64,000 bases of DNA from positions 248,001-312,000 of the forward strand of contig JAEYHZ010000008.1 in NCBI GenBank assembly GCA_023409265.1, written 5' to 3'. Of this stretch, positions 18,125-27,196 are shown in pieces. The notes below the pieces were generated by a model. The model saw only the letters and a list, made by a program, of their open reading frames with translations, searched no databases and was not told the origin of the DNA. The translations under genes were made by a program, and so were the position numbers. Every line of letters begins with the position of its first letter. The first letter of the stretch is position 1. The stretch comes from Bacillota bacterium. GTDB lineage: Bacteria > Bacillota > Clostridia > Acetivibrionales > DSM-1351.

Positions 18125-18164
18125 AAAAAAGAAGCTTAATATAATATCGTCATTAAGCTTCTTT
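18125..18164 (-). terminator. Terminator of the exported coiled-coil protein gene
   Basis: A 13-base stem AAAGAAGCTTAAT/ATTAAGCTTCTTT (18128-18140, 18152-18164), followed on the minus strand by a run of T. It lies 90 bp after the stop at 18255. Confidence 0.75.
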
Positions 18165-18183
18165 CTATTAATACAAGGAATAT

Positions 18184-18240
18184 AGTTGAATAATAATTTC
18201 CCGCTTTAGAATCTCAAGTTATCACTTAGGAACAGTTCCT
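18184..18240. repeat. R1-like remnant beside R2 copy a
   Basis: AGTTGAATAATAATTTCC near 18184, followed by a CGCTTTAGAA stretch and a nearby AGGAACAGTTCCT, resembles the left end of the R1 copy at 24158. It is degenerate and identified by eye only. Confidence 0.35.
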
Positions 18241-18254
18241 GCATGGAAATAATT

Positions 18255-18815
18255 CTATTTTATAGTATAGGTACCTTTTATCATTACATATGCATCTTTT
18301 GAGGCTTTTATTCCTCTTCCGTCTCCATTGGGAACCAGTAACAACTGGTTGTCGGGAATGGTTTCTCCGTTCTTTAAATCCTTGCCCGATATAAGGTTTG
18401 ATAATCCGCCGGTAGCTGTCTTTTCTATGTATGCAGTAGCCCCGTTTTTGGTTCTGAGAATTATCTCAGTACTGCTGCCTCCCAATAATATTTTGCCGGC
18501 AGGAAGCTTTACTACTTTAAAAATTATACTTTCCTTAAGTGCAGCCAGTTCAGTTTCAGTATCACTAAGTTTCTTTTCCAAAGCTGTCTGGGAGGCAGGC
18601 GCTGTAATTTGCTTTTTCAACTCATCAGCTGAACTTTGAATTAAATTTTTGAGCTCTGTTTCCAAAGCATCTATGTAAGTTTTGTCATAAATAACCTGCC
18701 CGTTTCCGGTTTCAGCCCTAACTACTGGAGCCAGCTTCAGCAAAGCAAATCCACATACAAAGGCAGCCAATATTAACAAATATCTCTTTTTAAACTTAAT
18801 CTTAAGTTCTTTCAT
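18255..18815 (-). CDS. Exported coiled-coil protein of unknown function
   Basis: Not recognised as a named family. It has 186 residues: a basic N-terminus and a hydrophobic signal or anchor helix (about 12-32, ending VVRAETG), a coiled coil (about 47-95, rich in Leu/Glu/Lys), and a C-terminal beta-rich domain with Gly-Asn turns (KLPAGKILLGGSSTEIILRT ... YVMIKGTYTIK). It lies 48 bp after mazF with its own GAGGTG site, so it may be the last gene of the alr-mazEF transcript. The location is probably extracytoplasmic. Confidence 0.75.
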   Translation of the reverse strand: MKELKIKFKKRYLLILAAFVCGFALLKLAPVVRAETGNGQVIYDKTYIDALETELKNLIQSSADELKKQITAPASQTALEKKLSDTETELAALKESIIFKVVKLPAGKILLGGSSTEIILRTKNGATAYIEKTATGGLSNLISGKDLKNGETIPDNQLLLVPNGDGRGIKASKDAYVMIKGTYTIK

Positions 18816-18863
18816 ACAGCATTCACCTCTTGTTTCAAATTACTTTATCAGCTTAAATCTATA

Positions 18864-19214
18864 TTATAACTCTGAAAGCCCAAAACTGACTTCAAGAGCA
18901 TTATTTACCTTATCCATAAGTTCTTCATCCAGATGCCCGATTTTTTCTCTCAAGCGTTTTTTATCAATTGTTCTAATCTGTTCAAGCAAGATAACCGAAT
19001 CCTTTGCAAGACCGTACTCCAAAGCACCTATCTCAATATGAGTAGGCAGCTTTGCTTTATTTATCTGAGAAGTAATTGCTGCTGCAATTACAGTAGGACT
19101 ATATTTATTCCCGATGTCATTCTGAACTATCAGAACAGGCCTGACACCGCCTTGTTCCGAGCCGATAACCGGGCTCAGATCTGCATAATATATATCTCCT
19201 CTTTTTATTACCAC
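18864..19214 (-). CDS. mazF: MazF/NdoA-type mRNA endoribonuclease toxin
   Basis: A 116-residue toxin that cuts mRNA at short sites and is neutralised by the protein encoded immediately upstream. The fold-defining stretch RGDIYYADLSPVIGSEQGG is present, with the catalytic Arg in GGVRPVLI and Thr in AAITSQ. A GTG start at 19214 follows GGAGG by 4 bases and overlaps the antitoxin stop by 7 bp, the usual coupling. The sequence is close to the NdoA (EndoA) type of Bacillus. Confidence 0.95.
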   Translation of the reverse strand: MVIKRGDIYYADLSPVIGSEQGGVRPVLIVQNDIGNKYSPTVIAAAITSQINKAKLPTHIEIGALEYGLAKDSVILLEQIRTIDKKRLREKIGHLDEELMDKVNNALEVSFGLSEL

Positions 19215-19492
19215 GTTTCCTCCATCTCCCCAAGCCTATCCTCATATATGCTCTGCTGATCATTATCAGCTCCAAGGCAACCCTCAGCAAGCCTCAGATT
19301 TATTTCAGCCATCTCTTCGTAGCCTTTTCTCATGTTATCCCTCAATTCAACCTTGTGCTTTTCTCGTATATAAAGACTCATTGCTTCCCTGACAAGCATA
19401 CTTCTGTTTGTTTTTTCATTTGATACCAAGGTATCCATTTCTTCCAGTAAGTTGTCCGGTACGCTAATTAATATCTTTTTATATTGAGCCAA
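19208..19492 (-). CDS. MazE/EndoAI-type antitoxin, ribbon-helix-helix
   Basis: A 94-residue antitoxin, about the length of Bacillus EndoAI. The N-terminal ribbon-helix-helix (KILISVPDNLLEEMDTLV ... NRSMLVREAMSLYIREK) binds DNA for autoregulation, and the acidic C-terminus binds MazF. TTG 19492 is chosen as start: a GGGGG stretch lies 8 bases before it and the protein then begins at the family's usual point. A longer in-frame reading to 19588 adds about 30 non-homologous residues. It sits between alr and mazF, as in many Firmicutes. Confidence 0.88.
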   Translation of the reverse strand: MAQYKKILISVPDNLLEEMDTLVSNEKTNRSMLVREAMSLYIREKHKVELRDNMRKGYEEMAEINLRLAEGCLGADNDQQSIYEDRLGEMEETW

Positions 19493-19708
19493 CTTATTTA
19501 CCCCCACTCCAGGAACGCAAAATACAAACCAAAGTACAAATCGTTCCTTAATAAGCTTTTCTCTATCTATTTCTATTTTTAGTACCAAAAAATCAAATTT
19601 TTCAGTTAGACAAGCATACTATCCTTATCGCACGTATAGAAATATTATAATACCCCACCAAATATCCGGTCAAATTAAGTTTATGTTACTGTTAACGTTG
19701 AAACCCGC

Positions 19709-19842
19709 TTATAACGCATCTTTCATGGAAATTTCGAGACTGTGGAAAGTTTTCCCTAAAAGATGCGGTTTAAATGAGGCAAAGGTGTCAAAGGCCCAAA
19801 GCACCTATGAGTACCCAGTGGACATCTAATGCCTCGTTATAT
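19709..19842 (-). repeat. Structured element E1 at the alr 3' end
   Basis: About 134 bp sharing with 39175-39276 (same orientation) the blocks GCNCTTTC, TTTCG, GCG-GTTT, GAGGYAAAGGTGTC (19776-19789) and a GTTATAT end. It can form stems CGCATCTTT/AAAGATGCG and GAGGCA/TGCCTC. Its outer end overlaps the last codons of alr (stop at 19837). It may be a small mobile palindrome or a structured RNA or terminator. No other gene was seen in 19493-19836. Confidence 0.6.
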
Positions 19843-21006
19843 CAAGTAGTTCAGAATTTTTGAAATCTTTCCATCCTTAATAAAAGCTCTCGGTATTCTT
19901 TTTCCCACTATACAAACAAGCTCGTAATTTATCAGACCAATTAATTGTGCAACATCCTCAGCCGTTATAACATTGTCTCCCTGGGCTCCCACCAGAACCA
20001 CCTCGTCACCTACTTCTACAGCGGAAGTCAAATCTGTTACATCAACCATACACTGGTCCATACAAACCCTTCCAACAACCGGTGCATATTGTCCATGAAT
20101 AAGCACTTTTCCCTTGTTGCTTAACATACGCATATATCCATCGGCATAACCAATTGGAATCGTAGCAATACGTGATGTCCTGCCGGTTGTAAATATTCTT
20201 CCGTAACTTATTGAAGTATCTTTTTCAACCTCTTTAACAAGAATTACATTTGCTTTTAAAGTCATTGCAGGTTTTAAATGGATTTTAGTCTTATCGACCT
20301 CTTCAGAAGGATACATTCCATATTGAATAATACCCGGGCGAACCATATCGAGATGCATATCTGGATATTCTATAATTCCTGCGCTGTTTGCGCAATGCTT
20401 TACTGGGATATGTATTCCGATTCTCTGAAGCTCATAGCAAATACTCATAAAACGTTCAAACTGCAATAAAGTAAATTCCCTGTTTTTTTCATCGGCCGTA
20501 GCAAAATGAGTGAACAACCCTTCAATTATTATGTTCGGCAGGCGGCTTATTTCCACAACATTCTTTACAGCGCTGTAGCCCGGTAAAAATCCTATTCGTG
20601 ACATTCCGGTATCAATTTTGATATGAATTTTAACTTTTTTTCCCTGCTTAACGGCTTCATCAGATAGTGCCTTTGCCAGTTCGTGGCTGAATACCGACTG
20701 TGTTACATCATTTTCAATAATTTCATTTACTCTTACAGGATCGGTATATCCTAAAACAAGTATGGGAACGTTTAGTCCGTTCTTTCGGAGCTGTATAGCC
20801 TCATCCAGCATAGAAACCGCCAGTCTGGTTACTCCGTTTTCAAGTAGTGTTCTTGCCACCTCCATTACTCCATGTCCGTATGCATCTGCCTTGACAACTC
20901 CCATGATCTCGGCATTCTTGTTTGTAATTCTTCTGATCTCACGAATATTATGGGCAATGTTGTCAAGATTTATCTCGGCCCATGCCCTGTTTAGTTTATA
21001 CTCCAT
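19837..21006 (-). CDS. alr: Alanine racemase
   Basis: A PLP enzyme converting L-alanine to D-alanine for peptidoglycan (and affecting spore germination). It has 389 residues, the usual length. The PLP lysine lies in VVKADAYGHG near residue 35 and the second catalytic Tyr in SYGRIF of the C-terminal domain; GRVCMDQCMVDV is also typical. ATG 21006 lies 10 bases after GGGGGGC; a TTG at 21030 overlaps nothing conserved. It lies upstream of mazEF and downstream of nnrDE, a common Firmicutes order. Confidence 0.96.
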   Translation of the reverse strand: MEYKLNRAWAEINLDNIAHNIREIRRITNKNAEIMGVVKADAYGHGVMEVARTLLENGVTRLAVSMLDEAIQLRKNGLNVPILVLGYTDPVRVNEIIENDVTQSVFSHELAKALSDEAVKQGKKVKIHIKIDTGMSRIGFLPGYSAVKNVVEISRLPNIIIEGLFTHFATADEKNREFTLLQFERFMSICYELQRIGIHIPVKHCANSAGIIEYPDMHLDMVRPGIIQYGMYPSEEVDKTKIHLKPAMTLKANVILVKEVEKDTSISYGRIFTTGRTSRIATIPIGYADGYMRMLSNKGKVLIHGQYAPVVGRVCMDQCMVDVTDLTSAVEVGDEVVLVGAQGDNVITAEDVAQLIGLINYELVCIVGKRIPRAFIKDGKISKILNYLI

Positions 21007-21221
21007 TTTTTCTTTAGCCCCCCAAAACAATCAGCTGCAACTTCAACCGACTTTTCTTCGTTAACTCAAACTTGAATCAACGTTACTTTTAACTTCTTTC
21101 TCTAGTATAACCAAATAATGTTTAGTGAAAACATAATCTAATAAAAATACTAACATTATAACGCATAAATTCAACAGGAATTTTCCGTTATCTCTGCAAG
21201 CGTTAAAATCTATATACTATA

Positions 21222-22814
21222 TTAATATGGCTTTTTCGGCTTAATGCCACTGAAATCCTTAAATGCTCTGAATTTTATAAAGGCTTTCGGTATATTCTCA
21301 ACAATATCAGTAGCTGTCAGTCCATGCTCTCCCTTTTCTTCAGCAGCAATATCACCAGCAAGCCCATGGAGATATACTCCTGCCACAGCAGCATCAAATG
21401 CTCCTGTCCCCTGCCCCATTAGCGATGCAATAATTCCTGTCAGAGAGTCTCCGCTGCCTGCTGTGGCCATACCGGAATTGCCTGTGGGGTTGATGAAAGC
21501 TGTTCCGTTACGGTCAGCTATAATTGTTCCTGCCCCTTTGAGTACAACTGTTACTCCCCACAACCGGGAATATTTACGTGCTACCTCCAGTCTGTTTTCC
21601 TGGACATAACTTATCTCAAGCCCTGTCAATCTGGACATTTCACCGGGGTGAGGAGTGATAACCACCTCACTTTTAAATTTACTGAACACACTTGTATCTC
21701 TTGACAGAGCGTTGAGGGCGTCAGCATCCAAAACAACCGGCAAATCAATCCGGCCAGCTATATTGTTAATTATACTGTATATGCTCTGACTTGTGGAAAG
21801 TCCCGGACCTATTGCTGCAACATCGCATTTTTTTAATATATTAATAATTGCTTCTGTACTTTCCCGGCCGACAACACCGTTTTCTTCCTCAAGCCCTGTG
21901 CAGACTGCCTCAGGAACAACTGACTGGTAAATATTCAACAAACTTTTAGGTGCAGCTATATAAACCAGGCCTGAGCCGGTTTTCAAGGCGGCCCTGGTGG
22001 TAAGACATCCGGAGCCTGCCATGCCCTGTGATCCGGTTACAACTGCAACTTTTCCGCAGCTGCCCTTGTTAAATCCGGAGCCTCTTACCGGAATAATTTT
22101 TTTAATTGTATGGGACTCAGTAAGAAATGTGTCTGCTTTTATACTTTCCACAGCTTGGTGAGGCATGCCTATTCTCTCAACTATCAGCTGTCCGGTGTAT
22201 TCTGCTCCCGGGTACACAAGCTGCCCTATCTTTGGAAGTTCAAAAGTCACTGTTTTGTCAGCTCTGATACAGTCACCGGGAACTTTACCGGTAGCCGATT
22301 CAATACCCGAAGCAATATCAATTGATAGTATGTATTTGGCATTATTGTTGATAGATCTGATTACATCTGCAATATAGCCCTGAATCCGGCCTCTGAAACC
22401 TGTTCCAAAAATTCCGTCAACAACAAGTTCCGTTTTGCATATTTCATCTGTCAACTCAGTTATATTGGTGGTTTCATTAAAGAATCTTATATGTGCACCC
22501 AGTCTCTCGGTAATGACAAAATTAAGAAGCGCATCACCTGACAAAAATGCCTTGTCAAACAAACACACCAGACTTGTCTCATAACCTTTGACAATAAGGT
22601 GCCTTGCAACTGCGAAGGCATCCCCGGCATTGTTACCTTTCCCGGCCACAATTAATACATTAGATGGTAATTCCGGCTTTTGTTCAAAATATGAATTAAC
22701 ATGCTTTACTATTTGCAAAGCCGCGTTTTCCATAAGTACAATCCCCGGAATCCCCAAATTCTCTATTGAGTATTTATCAATCTCGCCCATTTGAGCGCCT
22801 GTAACAGCTTTCAC
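21222..22814 (-). CDS. nnrDE: Bifunctional NAD(P)HX epimerase / ADP-dependent dehydratase
   Basis: Repairs hydrated NAD(P)H. The N-terminal half is the YjeF_N epimerase domain (AVTGAQMGEIDKYSI; GKGNNAGDAFAVARHL). The C-terminal half is the ribokinase-like dehydratase with GSGDSLTGIIASLMGQG and GPGLSTS. The total of 530 residues is normal for the fused form. GTG 22814 is chosen because AGGAGAGG precedes it and the protein then begins KAVTGAQM, the normal family start. An earlier start at 22877 would add 21 residues. It is first in the nnrDE-alr-mazEF block. Confidence 0.93.
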   Translation of the reverse strand: MKAVTGAQMGEIDKYSIENLGIPGIVLMENAALQIVKHVNSYFEQKPELPSNVLIVAGKGNNAGDAFAVARHLIVKGYETSLVCLFDKAFLSGDALLNFVITERLGAHIRFFNETTNITELTDEICKTELVVDGIFGTGFRGRIQGYIADVIRSINNNAKYILSIDIASGIESATGKVPGDCIRADKTVTFELPKIGQLVYPGAEYTGQLIVERIGMPHQAVESIKADTFLTESHTIKKIIPVRGSGFNKGSCGKVAVVTGSQGMAGSGCLTTRAALKTGSGLVYIAAPKSLLNIYQSVVPEAVCTGLEEENGVVGRESTEAIINILKKCDVAAIGPGLSTSQSIYSIINNIAGRIDLPVVLDADALNALSRDTSVFSKFKSEVVITPHPGEMSRLTGLEISYVQENRLEVARKYSRLWGVTVVLKGAGTIIADRNGTAFINPTGNSGMATAGSGDSLTGIIASLMGQGTGAFDAAVAGVYLHGLAGDIAAEEKGEHGLTATDIVENIPKAFIKFRAFKDFSGIKPKKPY

Positions 22815-22961
22815 AAACCTCTCCTGCTTTCCTTTTTGTAATCCCTGGAAATAATTTTTCATAATTTCCGTTAACACTGTTTATTCAAAGTCTTTCGAAA
22901 TCTAACTTGAAGAACATTGTCATATCTATTATATCTCATATTTTGAGTAAATAGTAGTCAG

Positions 22962-23148
22962 AGAGCCTGTCAAATATCTGCTTGTGCCTGGCATTTTGAG
23001 TAGGCTTTGTGTCAGGCAAGGCAAATTTTTGAAGGAATAATTTGTTTATAAAAGTAAAGCTATTAATAGTTTGACTTTGGAAAATTTAACGCCGCATGGC
23101 ACAAAATTTGCAAGAATGACGAGTGCAATGAGGTATTAGACAGGCTCT
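22962..23148. repeat. R2 palindromic repeat, copy b
   Basis: A 187-bp element matching the reverse complement of 17939-18124 along its length. It has ends AGAGCCTGT.../...ACAGGCTCT and the conserved interior blocks GGCATTTTGAGTAGG, AGGCAAGGCAAATTTT and TTTGACTTTGGAAAATTTAACG. It lies in the 22815-23378 gap together with an R1 copy 83 bp away. No gene was seen in this gap. Confidence 0.8.
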
Positions 23149-23231
23149 AATGAGACAGTGAGAAGCTGTAAAGGTCAGAAGTTGACAGAGGTTGCAAATA
23201 GGTTCCAGGCATAATATAGCTCTGTCACCCA

Positions 23232-23385
23232 GGCGTGATAAAATAATAACTTCCCCATTTAAAGCTGCTATTTTCCGCCGGTACGACCTTGTCGTCAGTT
23301 GCAATAAAGCAATTATTGCGCGCCTCCGCCTTGTATTGACAAAAAATATCTCGCCTTAAATCGGTGTTTTATTATTTATTATGCC
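23232..23385. repeat. R1 palindromic repeat, copy b
   Basis: A 154-bp element with ends GGCGTGATAAAATAATAAC and its approximate complement (about 23366-23385), and interior similarity to 6302-6480 (AATTATTGCG, CGCCTCCGCC). Its right end overlaps the stop codon of the adjacent minus-strand gene (GCA TAA). Confidence 0.7.
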
Positions 23386-24011
23386 TTGCTGGTGAAATAT
23401 ACTTCGTCCAGCTTCTGAAGCTGGTCCCCGCCCAGCAGGTCATGGAAATATGAATATGTATCAGTATCGTCCTGGGCTAGAAGTTCTCTCTCTTCAATGA
23501 GCTTCTTAAGCCTGTCCTTTGTTTCGGCAATTTCCTGATCAAGCTGGGTTACTCTCTGCTGGTGTTCCCTTATGGAAAAGTACACAAGCTTCACGGCATG
23601 CTCCAGGAGTTCAAGATTGGACTGTCTTATCTCCTTTGGAATATTTTCAAGCCTTCCTTCTATTTCAGCCAGTCTGTTGTTTATACCCACAATCTGTTTT
23701 TCACATTCCTGCATCTCAGACTGGGCTTCCTGGTTGTTGTTTTCAAAAACCTCGGTCGTAAGCCGAATGATATTATCCATACATTCTTTCTTTTTTGCAG
23801 CGATATCCTTTGACTCAGAAAGAACTCTGGACTGTTCTTTCAGGAGTTCCTTTATTTTATTTTCACACTCAATAATGTTTTCAGTCTTGACTATATTGTT
23901 AAAAAGGCTGTTCCATCTCTCGTCCAGTATCAGAAGAGAAATGTCATTCTTTATCAAAACCTTGAAATCAAACTGAGGCTCGTTTTTTTTTCTTTTAAAT
24001 AACTTCCACAT
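23379..24011 (-). CDS. Cytosolic coiled-coil protein of unknown function
   Basis: Not recognised. It has 210 residues, a basic N-terminus (MWKLFKRKKNE), no membrane segment, and long heptad-rich coiled coils at about 45-125 and 140-180. ATG 24011 follows TGGAGG by 5 bases. Its stop codon lies in the terminal part of an R1 repeat, so the original C-terminus may have been altered by insertion. The strand is opposite to the polysaccharide cluster that begins 394 bp away. A cell-surface or cytoskeletal role would be a guess. Confidence 0.75.
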   Translation of the reverse strand: MWKLFKRKKNEPQFDFKVLIKNDISLLILDERWNSLFNNIVKTENIIECENKIKELLKEQSRVLSESKDIAAKKKECMDNIIRLTTEVFENNNQEAQSEMQECEKQIVGINNRLAEIEGRLENIPKEIRQSNLELLEHAVKLVYFSIREHQQRVTQLDQEIAETKDRLKKLIEERELLAQDDTDTYSYFHDLLGGDQLQKLDEVYFTSKA

Positions 24012-24157
24012 GTATCCTCCATAACTTCAACAAGTACTATTCCGGCAGAATGTGTCTGCTTTTTATTTAACCGGTGTCACACCGGGATTTTCCAAAACGG
24101 TCTCTCTACTGATAAATATATCGGTAAATATTGTATTATATATAATCACAAAGTTTA

Positions 24158-24376
24158 GGAACAGTTAATAATAACTTCCGATGCTAAAGCGGTTGTTTTT
24201 TCACTACGCTGCGTTGTGGTCAGTTTCAATAATGCGACAACTAATCCTTAGTTTTTACCCTGGAACTTGTATTAACCCTGGCACAAAGGTATAATAAATT
24301 CATTGGACGGCTTTTGACTCAGTTTGGCGCAAAATCCGTCAACATTACAAGTTCAATGAGATATTGGACAGGTTCT
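24158..24376. repeat. Composite of an R1-like left part and an R2 end
   Basis: From 24158 (GGAACAGTTAATAATAACTT) to about 24290 the sequence follows R1 (TGCGTTGT, CAGTTTCAATAATGCG). From about 24319 to 24376 it follows the R2 end (TTTGGCGCAAAATC, TTCAATGAGATATTGG, ACAGGTTCT). This suggests one element inserted into or recombined with the other. It fills the 24012-24404 gap and directly precedes the polysaccharide cluster. Confidence 0.6.
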
Positions 24377-24404
24377 AATAAGTGAATAAAAGGAAAGGTT
24401 ATGT

Positions 24405-25580
24405 ATGAATCGTTTATTGCTTTATGCTCATGCAGGCAGCAGGAATCACGGCTGTGAGGCTATTGTAAGATCAACATTGAAAATATTGAATTTAAATAAC
24501 ATAGATGTATCCCTGGCAACTTTCAGAAAACAGGAGGATGAGGATTTTCTGGCTCCTGACTTTGATTTGAATTTTATAAGCTACAAACGCTTTGAAGGAT
24601 TCCATCCCGTAAGACTGGTTGATGCAGGCTTAAGAAAACTGAAACTGAAAGAGGATTTTCTTTTCTCCTTTTCTCAAAAGGAAATAGCCCACAACCTGGA
24701 CAGCAATACCTTAGGCCTTTCCATCGGAGGAGACAATTACTGCTACGGCATACCCAGATGGATATATTATACAAATACCATAGCTGCAATGAAAGGCAGC
24801 AAGACTGTTTTCTGGGGCTGTTCCGTCGATCCTGAAGTAATTACGCCAGAGATGCTGGAAGACCTGAAAAAGTACAGTCTGATAATTGCAAGAGAAAGTA
24901 TCACTTATGAGGCCTTTAAAAACAAGGGGCTTATCAATTGCATTCTGCTGCCCGACCCGGCTTTTACCCTGGATATCAAGTCAGCGCCACTACCTGTGGG
25001 CTTTGTTGAAGGTAATACAATCGGAATAAATGTCAGTCCGTTGATTATGAAAAGTGAAACCAGTGGCGGAATAGTGTTCAAAAGCTATACCAGGCTTATA
25101 CAACACATACTGGATACAACCGACAGCCAGGTGGCCTTGATTCCCCATGTCCTTTGGGAACATGACAACGATATGGTTCCCTTATCCGATCTTTATGATA
25201 GTTTTAGTAACACAGGACGAGTAATTCTTCTTGGTGATACGTATAATTGTATGGAGCTGAAGGAGTTTATATCCCGCTGCAAATTATTTATAGGGGCCAG
25301 AACCCATGCAACCATTGCTGCCTATTCTACAGGTGTGCCTACACTCGTAATAGGTTACTCAGTGAAAGCCCGCGGAATAGCAAAGGACATCTTCGGCAGT
25401 GAAGGCAAGTACATTCTCCCCGTTCAAAAGCTGGAGCAGGAAGATCAGCTGATCAAAGCCTACGAAGAGTTAAACAGGGATCAGGGTGATATCCGGAAGC
25501 ATTTGTCGGAATTCATGCCGGGTTATATAAAAAAAGCTTATGAGGCTGGAGAACCGGTCAGAAAACTAATGAATTTATAG
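24405..25580 (+). CDS. Polysaccharide pyruvyl transferase family protein (CsaB/WcaK)
   Basis: A 391-residue enzyme expected to add pyruvate ketals from phosphoenolpyruvate to a surface polysaccharide. It has the N-terminal SRNHGCEAIVRSTL motif (glycine/Asn-rich, residues 12-25), GLSIGGDNYCYG near residue 105, LLPDPAFTLD near 183, and the C-terminal GARTHATIAAYSTGVPTLVIGYS with the family His. AAAGGAAAGG precedes ATG 24405. It is the first gene of a plus-strand polysaccharide cluster. Confidence 0.88.
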   Translation: MNRLLLYAHAGSRNHGCEAIVRSTLKILNLNNIDVSLATFRKQEDEDFLAPDFDLNFISYKRFEGFHPVRLVDAGLRKLKLKEDFLFSFSQKEIAHNLDSNTLGLSIGGDNYCYGIPRWIYYTNTIAAMKGSKTVFWGCSVDPEVITPEMLEDLKKYSLIIARESITYEAFKNKGLINCILLPDPAFTLDIKSAPLPVGFVEGNTIGINVSPLIMKSETSGGIVFKSYTRLIQHILDTTDSQVALIPHVLWEHDNDMVPLSDLYDSFSNTGRVILLGDTYNCMELKEFISRCKLFIGARTHATIAAYSTGVPTLVIGYSVKARGIAKDIFGSEGKYILPVQKLEQEDQLIKAYEELNRDQGDIRKHLSEFMPGYIKKAYEAGEPVRKLMNL

Positions 25581-25644
25581 AACATTGCACAGCTAACTAC
25601 AGTCTTTGCTAATAAACTATATTGATAAACTATAAGGAATAACA

Positions 25645-27168
25645 ATGAAAATCAACGAATTAAAGTGGGGCGCTGCCCTCTCATACACCAATATATTGCT
25701 GTCAAATTTAATAAACCTGGTATTTACCCCTTTCTTACTTACAACCCTGGGTAAATCCGAATATGGTCTCTACACCCTTATTGGAGCATTTGTGGGTTAT
25801 ATGGCTGTTCTGGATTTCGGACTTGGAAACACCATAACACGTTATGTGGCAAAGTACAGGGCAGAAAATGACAAGCCGGGCGAGCAGAGCTTTCTCTCTC
25901 TTGCCTTCCTGATTTATGCTGTTCTCACTGTGGTTTCAGTCATCATTGGAATGGCAATGGTGCCGGTGCTGCCGGCTGTATTCGGCAATTCACTTACCGC
26001 GGCCGAGCTGGATACAGCCCGTAAAATGTTTGAGGTCCTGATAATCAACATCGGGCTTACACTGTTCCTCAACGCCTTTACATCTATAATGTCGGGGTAT
26101 GAGAAATTTGTTTTTCCCAGAACCATGACAATCCTGAGAGTTATTGTGAGGCCGCTGACAATTATTGTTCTGCTGCTCATGGGCTATAAGGCTTTTGCTA
26201 TTGTTGTTGTTGATACAGTGCTAAATGTATTGCTGCTGCTGATTAATATGTGGTTTGTATTTTTCAGAATGAAAATCAGGGTAAAATACCAGCACCATGC
26301 ATGGCCCTTTATAAAGGAAATTTTAATGTTTTCGGTTTTTGTCTTCATAAATATGATTGTTGATCAGGTCTACTGGAGGCTGGGTCAACTGGTAGTGGGC
26401 ATCTACTGCGGTACGGCATCCGTTGCAATATTTGCAATTGGAATGTCTTTTCCAGGTTACTATATGAATTTTTCAACCGCCATTTCGGGAGTGTTCCTGC
26501 CAAGAGCAACCCAGATGTGTGTAGATAATGCTTCCAACAAGGAACTGGATGATCTTTTCATTAAAACAGGTCGTATTCAGTTTATTGTCATAGGGTTTAT
26601 ACTATCCGGCTTCATCCTGCTTGGCAAACCCTTTGTCATAAGATGGGCGGGACCGGATTATGTCGAGGCATATTACATTGCTTTAATTGCAATGGTGCCT
26701 TTAACAATTCCCTTGATACAGAATGTTGGTATTTCCATTTTACAGGCAAAAAATCTGCATGCCTTCAGATCTATCATGTATTTGGTGATATCTCTGGTCA
26801 ATCTGGGCATCAGTGTACTGCTTACAAAAGAAATCGGAATCATCGGTGCAGTAGCAGGAACTTCCCTTTCTTTAATATTAGGAAACATAATAATAATTAA
26901 TATATATTACCGGAGAAAAGTGGGTTTGAACATTCCCCGCTTCTTTAAGGAAGTATTTAACAGATTGCTTCCGGCAATGATATTAAGTGTTGGAATAGGT
27001 TATATAGTTACCTTCATACCTGTGGGAGGCTATTTGGGTATAGGAATAAAAGGAGTTTTATTTTCACTCGTATTTGCTGCCGTAGTTTGGAAAATTGGTT
27101 TGAACGAATATGAAAAAAGGTTGTTTAAGGGCCCGGTAATGAGTGTTTTAAGACATGTAAAAGGGTAA
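25645..27168 (+). CDS. Wzx-type polysaccharide flippase (MOP superfamily)
   Basis: A 507-residue polytopic membrane protein with about 14 hydrophobic helices. The N-terminal NILLSNLINLVFTPFLLTTLGKSEYGLYTL and later GLGNTITRYVAKY are characteristic of Polysacc_synt/MOP flippases, which turn lipid-linked oligosaccharides across the membrane. It sits between the pyruvyltransferase and the F420-beta-like gene. It is a partner for the two ligase/polymerase proteins downstream. Confidence 0.9.
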   Translation: MKINELKWGAALSYTNILLSNLINLVFTPFLLTTLGKSEYGLYTLIGAFVGYMAVLDFGLGNTITRYVAKYRAENDKPGEQSFLSLAFLIYAVLTVVSVIIGMAMVPVLPAVFGNSLTAAELDTARKMFEVLIINIGLTLFLNAFTSIMSGYEKFVFPRTMTILRVIVRPLTIIVLLLMGYKAFAIVVVDTVLNVLLLLINMWFVFFRMKIRVKYQHHAWPFIKEILMFSVFVFINMIVDQVYWRLGQLVVGIYCGTASVAIFAIGMSFPGYYMNFSTAISGVFLPRATQMCVDNASNKELDDLFIKTGRIQFIVIGFILSGFILLGKPFVIRWAGPDYVEAYYIALIAMVPLTIPLIQNVGISILQAKNLHAFRSIMYLVISLVNLGISVLLTKEIGIIGAVAGTSLSLILGNIIIINIYYRRKVGLNIPRFFKEVFNRLLPAMILSVGIGYIVTFIPVGGYLGIGIKGVLFSLVFAAVVWKIGLNEYEKRLFKGPVMSVLRHVKG

Positions 27169-27196
27169 ACAGGCACAAAGACGGAGGTTAGTTATT

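Noticed and set aside
18864..19492. The mazEF pair as a mobile addiction module.
   Set aside because: It is in the usual Firmicutes chromosomal position after alr and shows no flanking mobile element, so it is a conserved housekeeping pair.
19709..19842. E1 as a c-di-GMP riboswitch.
   Set aside because: No match to the GEMM core, and it lies at the 3' end of a gene instead of in a leader.
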